From the NCBI GenBank assembly GCA_944321345.1, contig CALUKY010000006.1, positions 46,606 to 110,605 on the forward strand: DNA of 64,000 nucleotides. Reading direction: 5' to 3'. Below, one piece after another: positions 51,901-60,234 of this stretch (positions within the stretch are counted from its first letter, which is position 1; every line of letters starts with the position of its first letter). The notes under the pieces were generated by a model that saw nothing but the letters and a program-made list of their open reading frames with translations, ran no database searches and was not told the origin of the DNA. A program made the position numbers and the translations under genes. This DNA comes from an uncultured Paraprevotella sp. (GTDB lineage Bacteria > Bacteroidota > Bacteroidia > Bacteroidales > Bacteroidaceae).

Positions 51901-53536
51901 CAGCAAGTTCATAATATCCCTTACGTTCCGTTTGATAAGAAGTTGCTTCGGAACCCAAATCAGCTATTTCCTCACCGTCACAAAACAGCTTATATCCCTT
52001 AAGCGCATAAGGAGATGATGCCGGAGCATTCCAGGAGAGTTTCCCCTCATGCAACATCAAATTGCGCGGAGCATTCAACGGTTCTCCAGGAACAACCACA
52101 GAGATGACGGTACGGTTGCCCTTGTTTTCCACCTTTACTCCTTCAGCCTTTATATCAAACGGAAATTCTATTCCATTTTTCTCAAATTCATAATCAATCA
52201 ATGAACAGGCATGTATCTTGCCCTCTCCATCGGCAGACGCCTTGGAGTCGATCACCAGAAAGTACTTCAAGGGCTTACGCGTATCGAAAGAAGCGGACAG
52301 ATCGGTCATGTCATAACCAAACTCCATCGGCTCATAATGCATCCCGTCGGCCCATCGGCCCAACATCGGCACTTCGGCATCCACTCCGTTACCGTCGCCG
52401 TCGCCCGCATACTTGAAATGCTCAAACTGTACCATCCGTTCCGGCTCACGCGCATTCACATCGGCCGAAATACCGCCACTGATACAGATTTCGCTTCGTT
52501 TGCTGTATGCCATTTTAATTTTAAAGGTACGGAACGGACGATAATTCTTTCTCACATGATATACTTCGGGATAGTAATAAGCATCCGAGCCATCCCAGGA
52601 CACCGCATTCTTATAAGGACAATAAATAAATCCATTGTTGCACCACTGGCTACCCCAGGAATTGACCACAATCCAGGCTCCCACCTCATCCTTGTCTTTT
52701 TCTCCGGCAATACCGTTTCCGTCCAGATCAAACTCGATACGGTCATCATAGCCCACAATAGTCAGAGCATGATCGACCGTCTTACCCCAGTTCTGCACAT
52801 AATATTGATTGGTAACACCGGCCTCATCATTGATATCAGTTTTGGGAATACGCTGCCAATTACCACCACTGGCCACACCAATACCGCAAATACCACCGGC
52901 CTTGAAATCCGTATCTCCGTTATGATTCCAGATCCAACTCTTTACAGCCTCACGGCCTTCTTCCGTTTGTACGCTCAGCGGAAAGTTAGCATTTCGGCTA
53001 ATACGGTTGCACATAGCAGCATACCATTTGTCATAACCCTGCATCCAACCGAAATCCGGATCTGAAGTATCCTGATTTCCAAAAAGACGCGAATAGGTTC
53101 TTCCACCGTAAACCGGCACATTCGGAATACCGTTAGCCATTGCCATTCCTTCTTTTCCGGAATTGGAATTGGTCAGCAACCAGGTGAAGTGAGTAGGATA
53201 CTGATTCTCTTCAAGCGAGGCATCCGCTCCGCGGAATGCATTAATCTCATAATTGAACATATAGCCGATACGCGAAGCCGAGCCGCACGAACCGCCATCT
53301 TGATTGAATACCGGAGGGAAATACGGTGTTTCCGCATTGTTCACCCGTTCCGGACGAGTCTGGGTTGCTTTGGTACGACTCACCATGCTATGCTCTATAC
53401 CCAACGTCGGATCCGGGTTGAGCAAAGGAGTATAATCAGGATATTTTTGATAATCCACCGGCACCTGAGCCGATAAAGGATCGGTTGTAGCCATAGCGGC
53501 CATACAGAGCAATGTTGAAAGGTACTTATGTTTCAT
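48995..53536 (-). CDS. Large secreted papain-family (C1) peptidase with LamG and PKD domains
   Basis: About 1513 residues; start at 53536 gives a signal peptide (MKHKYLSTLLCMAAMATTDP, then LSA). C1 peptidase (~70-320): catalytic Cys84 in QDGGSCGSAS, His256 in DHALTIVGYD, Asn292 in VVNSWGSQW. Next come an FN3-like region (~520-590), a LamG domain (~610-770, MEFWIKPSTVSDWNQ), PKD repeats (~800-1060), a second LamG (~1085-1250) and a C-terminal sorting-tail-like module (VSVSGMTCFD, LSKGIYIVNGKKVMVY). Probably a surface protease with carbohydrate- or protein-binding arms. Confidence 0.87.
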   Translation of the reverse strand: MKHKYLSTLLCMAAMATTDPLSAQVPVDYQKYPDYTPLLNPDPTLGIEHSMVSRTKATQTRPERVNNAETPYFPPVFNQDGGSCGSASRIGYMFNYEINAFRGADASLEENQYPTHFTWLLTNSNSGKEGMAMANGIPNVPVYGGRTYSRLFGNQDTSDPDFGWMQGYDKWYAAMCNRISRNANFPLSVQTEEGREAVKSWIWNHNGDTDFKAGGICGIGVASGGNWQRIPKTDINDEAGVTNQYYVQNWGKTVDHALTIVGYDDRIEFDLDGNGIAGEKDKDEVGAWIVVNSWGSQWCNNGFIYCPYKNAVSWDGSDAYYYPEVYHVRKNYRPFRTFKIKMAYSKRSEICISGGISADVNAREPERMVQFEHFKYAGDGDGNGVDAEVPMLGRWADGMHYEPMEFGYDMTDLSASFDTRKPLKYFLVIDSKASADGEGKIHACSLIDYEFEKNGIEFPFDIKAEGVKVENKGNRTVISVVVPGEPLNAPRNLMLHEGKLSWNAPASSPYALKGYKLFCDGEEIADLGSEATSYQTERKGYYELAAQYQINDEAALSNRIVAESVDFTGVMPERNYVRSFDNSGFEIVDLLPTRQDQATMEFWIKPSTVSDWNQQIGPGWGQFLLHTTSAGELVVGWDIGNRITTRKGCLQPGKWAHVAVVINKGEMIAYVNGKKEGSIFSAYSGLGGFGTLKVGDESANGLNGQLDVFRLWNYPRSQSQIRTYMYVELENPKEETGLMTDIRMDETEELTDAAGHYSIRTLKGSQERLGDISFFRQKPYPSVQFTLSDGPYYVGSIIQLNDLTTGCIVSREWKIGDMAENTAQVENPEFLLTRSGEQNISLTVSDFLGRTKTVSKTITVLEQPVPEARFKFSSEVVAAGTGVSLINETENGSGFQYTWNMPGAQKETAHTVNALAVYSEPGDYEVTLTVTNAAGESSVLTKTVHVSEVAPEVDFSISPQIVIKGEQVNLEDQSLYDPVYWKWEIENDAHYILVHDQNRAIEMKYPGIYKVRLTAYNEQGGNVQEQERAIVVCNADGKNGLNFNGGREYVQLQKDPITSDARNFTIDWWMYAKGNGIRAHRIGNDKNGVLIETAADGTLSVTVNNEVVSSPVGLVTTGQWHHYAVVFKMGSVYIYKDGQRVTSTSVSGFKYAGSQAPFCISGEEAPMNAVIDEFRVWNSALTDAKILEFGNNLIDDIPAAMQHDGLSVYYQFNQNSGDVQDATTNGNVGKRVNFGPSGDAWSSSKGIFCLNTLKLVDCTDEYLTNYVAPFRSTQNTVNTANSARFLELEQGTPESGWKLKNTVSTSEVVTGFHVDAGKESAMTLTTLWDGFSESIQNHKLYQTVTLPTGYYLLGVEKHWEFAADGSYLVAASGEGLPDTEKLAHESLAYAPLSNMELGFIVHEEGQEVSLGILANMSGKSCLTLGRFYLHRKIFEEYGSPTTDMEKCESPVADHKLNFVVRNGILEVTSDEPQRVRVVSVSGMTCFDRDIQGTVRIPLSKGIYIVNGKKVMVY

Positions 53537-53827
53537 AAGTTTTACATGATAATTTTTAAATAATTGGCAATTAAGTTTTCGGGGCGTTAAATGTAAGAAA
53601 CTTAAAGTAAAGCCAAATAGTTTTGCCGGAAGATTAACCAAAATTCAGATAACTCGAAAGGTTTTAGCACAGCTTAACCATAAATTAAAAGCAGCATCAT
53701 ACGTCCTTGACTTATTGCGCTAAATCAAGAAAAAAACATCTTCCGCTCTTTTTCTTTCCGGTTCTTTTTCCTTTTCCATATATTTGCAATAACCTAATTT
53801 ACCCAATCTATAAAAAACAGAAAAGTC

Positions 53828-55864
53828 ATGATGAAATACACTTTATCCAAGGGACTTGTCCTGATGGCTCTGGCCGGAAGCTTTTCCGTACCGGGGTCTG
53901 CACGAAATATCTTTTCGGGAAGCACAGTTCCGTCAGCCGGTCTTATCCAATCACCTTTGTATCCTGAATTCAAGGAAACCTCTTTCCGTTTCATGACCTA
54001 CAATATCCGCAATGGAAAAGGAATGGATAACCGCACGGACTATCAGCGTACGGCAGATGAGATTATCCGTTGCGGAGCCGATTTTGTGGCCGTTCAGGAA
54101 GTAGACAGCGCCACCAACCGAAGCAACGGACGTTATGTGTTGGGCGAACTGGCCTGGTATACCCAAATGTTTCCGGTATTCAGTGAAGCAATCCCCTTGA
54201 AAGGCGGTAGCTATGGCATTGGACTGCTCTGCCGAAAACGCCCGTTAAACACATTACGTATTCCGATGCCGGGACGCGAAGAAGCCCGTACTTTGCTCAT
54301 TGCCGAATTTGAATCATTCTATCTGGCCTGTACCCACTGGTCACTAAATGCAGAGGATCGGAAAGCTTCCCAGGAAAAATTACGTCAGGTGGTTGCTTCC
54401 CTGAAAAAAAAGCCTCTTATTCTGGCCGGTGACCTGAACGCAACTCCCGACAGTCCGGAAATAAAGAAACTGAAAAAAGACTTTACGCTGGTGAATGATC
54501 CCAAGCAACCTACTTTTCCGGCAAACAAACCGAAAAAAACCATTGACTATATTGCTGTATGGAAACCTACAGCCCATCAACTTTACTGGTCCAAACGACA
54601 AACACGGGTACTGGAGGCCAAGACTGCTTCAGATCATCGGCCGGTTGTATCCGAATTCCGTATCAAGACCCCGGCACACCGTTTTTTCTACGGTAAACCT
54701 TATTTACAAAACCCTAGCAATAACGGAATTACCATCATGTTTCAAACGCGCCGTCCCTCATACTGCTGGATAGAATTCACCACCGATTCCCTACTGGCAG
54801 CACATGGTGATGCAGCCCCCCAAAAAGCACGTAGCCTGATTGGCGGCCAAGTGATTTGTCATGATATAGAACAGAAAATCCGTCTGAATGATCTGAAAGA
54901 GGGCACCACCTATTATTATCGGGTCTGCGCTCAGGAGCTGTTAGAGAATCGGGCTTATTTTAAAGCCTTTGGCGACACGATACGCACTCCATATTATCGG
55001 TTTACCTTACCCGCCTTGGATACCGATGATTTTACAGCCATTATCTTAAATGACATGCACTGCTCCGATCAGGTAGAACAGAAAATGTCTGCTCTGGCAA
55101 AAACTATACCTCACGATATCGTATTTTTCAATGGAGATTGGCTGCCGGAACCGGCAGACAGATATGAAGCCATCGTAAACATCAACCGCCTGGCAGAACG
55201 GTTTGAAGGCTCTACACATCCAATTTTCTTTATACGTGGAAATCATGAAATCAGAAACGCCTATTCATCGGGCATGCCTTCCCTGTTTGACAATCCGCCC
55301 CTACCTTATATATTGGAAACCAAACACGAAAACTCGGACGCATCCGACGAACAAACCGGCTGGCAAGTATCTTCGCCAAACGAAGCCCAAAAGCCATATG
55401 GAGCTTTCAGTTGGGGAGACACACGCTTTGTTTACCTGGACTGCGGCGAAGACAAACCGGATAACACGTGGGTGTATTACGGATTAAATGACTTCACGGA
55501 GTTCCGCAAAGAACAGGCCACCTTTCTGAAAAAAGAAATCCGCAGCCGCGAATTCCGTCGCGCAGACCGCCATATTCTTCTAGGGCATATTCCCTTATGG
55601 GGCAATACGGACAAATATCAACCGTCGCCGGCCCTCTGGTGTCCTATTTTGAAAAAATCATCCTGGGACATAGGCCTTTTTGCTCATACACATCACTTTA
55701 AATACTACCAGAGAAATAGCATCAAGAATCCATTCCCGATATATATAGGTGGTGGTAAAAAGGTAGAAACAGCCACAATGGCCGTACTCCGCAAAGAAGG
55801 GAAAAGACTTACGCTGAAAGTCTACAATGCCAAAGGAAAGCTCTTGAAAGAAGTCGATTTATAA
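53828..55864 (+). CDS. Exported EEP nuclease/phosphatase fused to a metallophosphoesterase
   Basis: 678 residues with a signal peptide. Residues ~50-285 are an endonuclease/exonuclease/phosphatase domain (MTYNIRNGKG, VAVQEVD, LAGDLNATPDS, TASDHRPVVS). A ~100-residue FN3/purple-acid-phosphatase-like linker follows (TYYYRVCAQ). Residues ~400-655 are a calcineurin-like phosphoesterase (ILNDMHCSDQ, FFNGDW, IRGNHE, LLGHIPLWG, AHTHH). Both metal sites look complete. Two hydrolases in one exported chain suggest phosphodiester scavenging, for example phosphate release from nucleic acid or sugar phosphates. A 291-bp AT-rich gap before it shows no clear promoter. Confidence 0.85.
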   Translation: MMKYTLSKGLVLMALAGSFSVPGSARNIFSGSTVPSAGLIQSPLYPEFKETSFRFMTYNIRNGKGMDNRTDYQRTADEIIRCGADFVAVQEVDSATNRSNGRYVLGELAWYTQMFPVFSEAIPLKGGSYGIGLLCRKRPLNTLRIPMPGREEARTLLIAEFESFYLACTHWSLNAEDRKASQEKLRQVVASLKKKPLILAGDLNATPDSPEIKKLKKDFTLVNDPKQPTFPANKPKKTIDYIAVWKPTAHQLYWSKRQTRVLEAKTASDHRPVVSEFRIKTPAHRFFYGKPYLQNPSNNGITIMFQTRRPSYCWIEFTTDSLLAAHGDAAPQKARSLIGGQVICHDIEQKIRLNDLKEGTTYYYRVCAQELLENRAYFKAFGDTIRTPYYRFTLPALDTDDFTAIILNDMHCSDQVEQKMSALAKTIPHDIVFFNGDWLPEPADRYEAIVNINRLAERFEGSTHPIFFIRGNHEIRNAYSSGMPSLFDNPPLPYILETKHENSDASDEQTGWQVSSPNEAQKPYGAFSWGDTRFVYLDCGEDKPDNTWVYYGLNDFTEFRKEQATFLKKEIRSREFRRADRHILLGHIPLWGNTDKYQPSPALWCPILKKSSWDIGLFAHTHHFKYYQRNSIKNPFPIYIGGGKKVETATMAVLRKEGKRLTLKVYNAKGKLLKEVDL

Positions 55865-55894
55865 GAGATTCAAACAAATTTAATTTCAAAAATT

Positions 55895-56392
55895 ATGAGA
55901 AAGCAAAATTTGAGATTGCGTGTTCCTTCCAAACTCTTTATGCTGGCCGCAATCTTGACATTAGGATTTGGAAATGCCTCCTGCTCCAGACCAAAAACGC
56001 CGCAGGAGAAAGAAAATGCCGCACAGGACAGCACCATTGCGGAAGAAACGATGACCCAAACGAAAGAAAATGCAACAACACAGCATACCGCACCAAAAGC
56101 GGAAAGCCGGAAAGAAAAACAGGAACTGATCATTCCGGGATCAAGCACCGATACAGAAACCGTAACCGAATTTCTGAAAATGTTTTATGCCCGCTTTGTA
56201 TTTGATGGAGAAAGTATGGACAGGGTGGCTTCGGATATATGTACTCCTAAACTCCTGAAATATCTGGAAAAACAATATGACTATGACTGTTTGGGAGCTC
56301 CATGCTACGCCATATGGTGTTTTCGCACCGATATGCAGGACGGAAATACAAGATGGACGAAGTGGTTCGCGTGGAATCCCATGGCATTCTGA
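55895..56392 (+). CDS. Lipoprotein, DUF3828-like, possibly truncated
   Basis: A 165-residue lipoprotein candidate (hydrophobic MLAAILTLGFGNASC) with an acidic, Thr/Gln-rich linker to ~85 and a helical domain (TVTEFLKMFYARFVFDGESM, LLKYLEKQYDYDCLGAPCYA). The YDYDC...YAIWxFRTxxQDG pattern is familiar from Bacteroides DUF3828-like proteins, which continue ~40 residues further. Here the frame ends abruptly in TRWTKWFAWNPMAF, and another frame offers MDEVVRVESHG, suggesting a recent frameshift. It lies 30 nt after the fusion hydrolase, likely the same transcript. Confidence 0.55.
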   Translation: MRKQNLRLRVPSKLFMLAAILTLGFGNASCSRPKTPQEKENAAQDSTIAEETMTQTKENATTQHTAPKAESRKEKQELIIPGSSTDTETVTEFLKMFYARFVFDGESMDRVASDICTPKLLKYLEKQYDYDCLGAPCYAIWCFRTDMQDGNTRWTKWFAWNPMAF

Positions 56393-56440
56393 AATCAAAT
56401 ACCGTCTCCCCAAAGTTATAGATTGCAGCTATGGCACTTA

Positions 56441-56495
56441 AAAGGGTCGTAGCAAGCTCTGTATAGAGAAATGATACGACCCTTTCTTTTTCTTT
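56441..56495 (+). terminator. Rho-independent terminator
   Basis: An 11-bp perfect stem (56441-56451 with 56475-56485) followed by a T-rich tract. It ends the fusion hydrolase/lipoprotein unit. Confidence 0.85.
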
Positions 56496-56589
56496 AGCCT
56501 TTTTCAGGATGCTCATTTTTCAAATTATAAATTCATCCTTTCAGAAAATGTATTTTGATGCATCCTTTATTTATTAATAGAACTCCACC

Positions 56590-57603
56590 TTATTTAAGAT
56601 AAGTGCGGAAGAATGTCTCGATCTTGTCATAAGGAATCACACCGGCCTGATTGTCATACAGGTCCACATGACTGGCCCCCGGAATAATCATCAGCTCCTT
56701 GTTGTTGCCTGTGAGTTTCTTGAAGGCATCCTCAGAGAAATAGCGTGAATGAGCCTTCTCGCCGTGAATCATCAGCACGGCACTGCGGATTTCGTTGCTG
56801 TAGGCCAACAGCGGCATATTGAGGAATGACAAGGAAGAAGTGACATTCCAGCCTTCGTTGGAGTTGAGCGAACGCTTGTGATAGCCGCGCGGAGTCTTGT
56901 AATAGTCATAATAGTCTTTGACAAACTGCGGCGCATCTGCAGGCAGCGGGTCTACCACACCTCCGGCACGTGCAGCCACTCCCTTGCGGGCATCCTCAGT
57001 GCGCTGGGCATTCAGCTTGCGGCGCAATTCATAGCGTCCGTCGGCATCCATCGCGTCAAAATAACCGTTGGCTGTAACACGGCTCATGTCGTACATGGTT
57101 ACCGTCACCGTAGCCTTGATACGGGTGTCAATAGCTGCCGCATTGAGCGCCATGCCGCCCCATCCGCAAATACCGATAATGCCGATACGCTCCGGATCTA
57201 CATCCGACCGCAAGGAAAGGAAATCCACAGCGGCACTGAAATCTTCGGTATTGATATCGGGCGAAGCCACATAACGAGGCTCGCCGCCACTCTCACCGGT
57301 ATAGGACGGATCGAATGCAATGGTCAGAAAACCACGCTCGGCCATGGTCTGGGCATACAGTCCGGAAGACTGTTCCTTAACGGCTCCGAACGGTCCGCTC
57401 ACCGCCAGTGCGGGCATAGGTCCCTCCACTCCTTGGGGTTTATACAGATCGGCAACGAGTGTAATGCCGAAACGGTTCTTGAACTCTACACGCTCCACCG
57501 TCACCCGGTCGCTCGGAGCAAAAGTCTTCTCATTTTCCTGTGCTTGCATATGAGTCATCATAAGCGTCATTATTAAAAGAAACAAATAAGTTTTTCGAAT
57601 CAT
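56590..57603 (-). CDS. Exported alpha/beta hydrolase (dienelactone hydrolase-like)
   Basis: 337 residues with a signal peptide (MIRKTYLFLLIMTLMMTHMQ). Fold features: FGITLVADLYKP, GFLTIAFDPSYTGESGG, the nucleophile elbow GICGWGG with cysteine in the nucleophile place, and the histidine in IPGASHVDLYD. A Cys nucleophile is seen in dienelactone hydrolases and some relatives. It lies 5 nt after an acetyltransferase gene and is divergent from an AraC regulator. Substrate unknown. Confidence 0.8.
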   Translation of the reverse strand: MIRKTYLFLLIMTLMMTHMQAQENEKTFAPSDRVTVERVEFKNRFGITLVADLYKPQGVEGPMPALAVSGPFGAVKEQSSGLYAQTMAERGFLTIAFDPSYTGESGGEPRYVASPDINTEDFSAAVDFLSLRSDVDPERIGIIGICGWGGMALNAAAIDTRIKATVTVTMYDMSRVTANGYFDAMDADGRYELRRKLNAQRTEDARKGVAARAGGVVDPLPADAPQFVKDYYDYYKTPRGYHKRSLNSNEGWNVTSSLSFLNMPLLAYSNEIRSAVLMIHGEKAHSRYFSEDAFKKLTGNNKELMIIPGASHVDLYDNQAGVIPYDKIETFFRTYLK

Positions 57604-57608
57604 ATTCT

Positions 57609-58184
57609 TTATTTTTCGGGGTTATCTATTCTCTTGATGATTCGTGCCGGCACACCGCCCACAATCGTATTGGCCGGCACATCACGGCTCACCACTGCCC
57701 CGGCAGCCACCACCGCATTGTCGCCGATGGTCACCCCCTGCAGGATGGTGGCATTGGAGCCCACCCAAACATTGCGTCCCAGCACAATCGATGCCGGATA
57801 AGTCGTACCGCGGTCGGCCGGTTCCAGCCCGTGATTCAAAGTGGCAAACACCACATTGTGCCCTATCTGGCATCCGTCACCCAAAGTCACGCCACCGTGA
57901 TCCTGAAAATGACAGCAGGCATTAATGAACACATTCTCTCCCACATGAATATTCTTACCGAAATCGGAATAGAACGGAGGGAATACCCGCAGGGTATCAG
58001 GCACCGGGTGGCCAAACAGTTCACCCAGCAGAGCGCGTATCTCTTCCTGTGAGTGCCAGGCCGAATTCAGCCGGAAAGTCACCCGGCGTGCCTCTTCGCT
58101 CATCTCGTTCATCAGGCGGTGCATCCCTTCGGTGTTCAAAGGTCCGCGGGTAGGCACATAATCCAAAAATTCTTTTAATGTCAT
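57609..58184 (-). CDS. Sugar O-acetyltransferase (LacA/Maa type)
   Basis: A 191-residue left-handed beta-helix enzyme: hexapeptide repeats (GENVFINACCHFQDHGGVTL, IGHNVVFATLNH, GSNATILQGVTIGDNAVVAA) and a C-terminal VPANTIVGGVPARIIKRI. The N-terminal maltose-acetyltransferase helices are shortened but present. It uses acetyl-CoA to acetylate sugars or related hydroxyls. It is first in a two-gene unit with the exported hydrolase, both probably controlled by the divergent AraC regulator. Confidence 0.9.
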   Translation of the reverse strand: MTLKEFLDYVPTRGPLNTEGMHRLMNEMSEEARRVTFRLNSAWHSQEEIRALLGELFGHPVPDTLRVFPPFYSDFGKNIHVGENVFINACCHFQDHGGVTLGDGCQIGHNVVFATLNHGLEPADRGTTYPASIVLGRNVWVGSNATILQGVTIGDNAVVAAGAVVSRDVPANTIVGGVPARIIKRIDNPEK

Positions 58185-58409
58185 GTTTCTTGTTTATTAT
58201 TGATTCTGTTCTTGCTCTATTTTCTGTTTATGACAAATACTGGCTTTCTTCCAACAGTCTGCGTCTGTCGAAGGCAAAAGTAGTTCAAAAATCAGAGGCT
58301 GTTTGTAGACAAATTCAAGAAGAAAGTACCCGGATTACGGATTTCAATCTGAAAACTCTTTTTCTATTCTGTGAAATATGTACTTTTGTAAGGAGAAAAA
58401 GAATGCGAT

Positions 58410-59318
58410 ATGAGTGAAAATATAATCCGATTGAACTCTGTTGATCAGTATTGCCAGCTGTTCGGTCTGCCCGACGGACATCCGCTGATCCGTGTTGCAG
58501 ATTTGAAAGATGCTACACGATGGCCCACACACTTCACCATTCATTACGGAGTGTATGCGCTGTTTCTGAAAGACACGCGCTGCGGAGATATCCGTTACGG
58601 CAAACAGACGTACGACTATCAGGAAGGCACAGTAACCAGTTTTGCTCCGGGCCAGGTGGTAGAAACCATCATGGAAGAAGGTACCCGCCCCAAAGCTTTG
58701 GGACTGCTTTTCCACCCTGATCTGATTCAGGGTACGGCATTGGCACGGGAAATCAAAACCTACAGTTTCTTTTCTTATGCCTCCTCTGAAGCCCTGCACC
58801 TTTCTGAAGAAGAAAAAGGCCTGTTTCAGGACTGTCTGCAACAGATTCGTCAGGAGTTGGAACGCCCGTCCGACCGTCTGAGCAAGCGTATCATGGCGCA
58901 CCACATCCAGTTGTTGCTGGATTATTGCCTGCGCTTCTACGAACGCCAGTTCCACACACGGACGCAAGTCAACCGCGATGTGCTGACGCGCTTTGAAAGT
59001 CTGCTCGACAATTATTTTCTGAGTGAACTTCCTCTGAAAGAAGGGCTGCCTACAGTGCGCTATTTTGCCGACAAGGTTTTCCTCTCACCCAACTATTTCG
59101 GCGATCTGATCAAGAAAGAAACCGGCATGACCGCTCAGGAACTGATCCGCAACAAACTGATTGAGCAAGCCAAGGAATATATTGTGGGTACGGACAAAAA
59201 ACTGAGCCAGATTGCCTATGAATTAGGATTCCAGTATTCACAGCATTTCAACCGTCTGTTCAAGAAATCCGTGGGATATACGCCTAACGAATATCGCAAA
59301 ATGCAATGCACACCATAA
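58410..59318 (+). CDS. AraC family transcription regulator
   Basis: 302 residues. The N-terminal cupin-like sensor domain (PTHFTIHYGVYALFLKD, VTSFAPGQVVETI) is followed by a C-terminal double helix-turn-helix (YFADKVFLSPNYFGDLIKKE, LSQIAYELGFQYSQHFNRLF, GYTPNEYRK). Divergent from the acetyltransferase/hydrolase pair, with a 225-bp intergenic region. This layout usually means local regulation of the divergent genes; inducer unknown. It is the last clearly chromosomal gene before the AT-rich element. Confidence 0.93.
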   Translation: MSENIIRLNSVDQYCQLFGLPDGHPLIRVADLKDATRWPTHFTIHYGVYALFLKDTRCGDIRYGKQTYDYQEGTVTSFAPGQVVETIMEEGTRPKALGLLFHPDLIQGTALAREIKTYSFFSYASSEALHLSEEEKGLFQDCLQQIRQELERPSDRLSKRIMAHHIQLLLDYCLRFYERQFHTRTQVNRDVLTRFESLLDNYFLSELPLKEGLPTVRYFADKVFLSPNYFGDLIKKETGMTAQELIRNKLIEQAKEYIVGTDKKLSQIAYELGFQYSQHFNRLFKKSVGYTPNEYRKMQCTP

Positions 59319-59340
59319 AAACATGCTGACCAAACCTAAA

Positions 59341-59383
59341 AACCGTCCCGACGACTTGATCAAGTCATCGGGACGGTTTTTTT
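59341..59383 (+). terminator. Terminator of the AraC regulator gene
   Basis: An 18-bp stem (59341-59358 with 59361-59378, one mismatch) followed by seven T. It marks the last chromosomal-looking base pattern before the AT-rich tract. Confidence 0.92.
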
Positions 59384-59611
59384 AGAGTATATCCATTATT
59401 GAAAAATCCTATCCGGACTTTATTTCTCAGAATCTGCCATTTCGTAGATTGGCTCTTACAGAAAACAAAAAAGTACGGGCATCAAAACATAATGTGATAT
59501 TTGGGGGTTAAGACAATGCTGTATGACGGCTTGCGTATCAATGAGTTACGAAAATAGGTGGGTATCCCCAAAAAAAAACGAAATGTGACATAACGCTACA
59601 TCAGTGTTACA

Positions 59612-59640
59612 TCTAAACGGTCTAAACGATATTCTAAACG
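59612..59640 (+). repeat. Three TCTAAACG direct repeats
   Basis: TCTAAACG occurs at 59612, 59621 and 59633; the inverted element GTTTAG recurs at 59723 and 59735. The pattern resembles recombinase or repressor binding sites near the element border. Confidence 0.6.
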
Positions 59641-59674
59641 GCATTAATGCGACATAAGAGTAATAAACGTGTAA

Positions 59675-59715
59675 AAGGGGCTATAATAGGCATTTACGGC
59701 TTGTTATAGCCCCTT
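59675..59715 (+). terminator. 12-bp perfect hairpin
   Basis: Arms 59675-59686 and 59704-59715 are perfectly complementary around a 17-nt loop. The following T content is modest, so it may be a terminator or another structural signal. Confidence 0.6.
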
Positions 59716-59790
59716 ATTCAGTGTTTAGGTAACTGTTTAGACGGCTTTTTAGACATGCCTAGATAGGAAAAAAACAAAAGGTTATTAAAG

Positions 59791-60073
59791 TGTTAAAAAT
59801 GAGTTGGGCATACCCTTTGGGCATACCTTTGGACATACCCCCGATTAAGCGCCTTTGAAGTGCCCTTGCTTCATATTATAAAAGTTGGGCATACCTTTTT
59901 AACCGTTTTTTTGTGCGGTTTGTTATGAGGTATTTCCGCTTGAATGGTGTTTTGTGTGGTTTTTCATGTGATTTAAGGGGGGATAGTACGTTATAACATT
60001 TGTCCTTTATTCATCTATTTAGTTGATTATTATAGATTTATACAGATTGTCGTATTAAAATTGTGTGTGTGCG
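59791..60073 (+). repeat. 283-bp direct repeat, copy A (GGGCATACC type)
   Basis: By eye roughly 80-85% identical over its length to copy B at 60235-60517. It contains GGGCATACC three times and GGACATACC once, an AACCG/CGGTT hairpin and a CCGC/GTGG hairpin followed by T-runs, then an AT-rich end finishing in a GTGTGTG tract. Confidence 0.85.
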
Positions 60074-60188
60074 TTGTTTTTTATACTCAAAAGAATCTAT
60101 GTAAGTATAGTTTAGATCATTATATATTGCCATAAAGTGTACAGATTACTACTGTATATTATTTGTTATTTATTTGATTATGTTTACA

Positions 60189-60196
60189 TATATTTG
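60189..60196 (+). promoter_or_regulatory. -7-like box before repeat copy B
   Basis: TATATTTG is a perfect TAnnTTTG match; a TTTG lies 23 nt upstream (60162-60165). A transcript from here would cross copy B, which has terminator-like hairpins. Confidence 0.4.
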
Positions 60197-60234
60197 CATA
60201 AAATTATACCATAGGACGAATAGAATAAATTTAA

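Noticed and set aside
59500-59560. Short frame ending LYDGLRINELRK as the tail of an integrase
   Set aside because: Only about 18 codons are open and no integrase motif is present; not enough to call.
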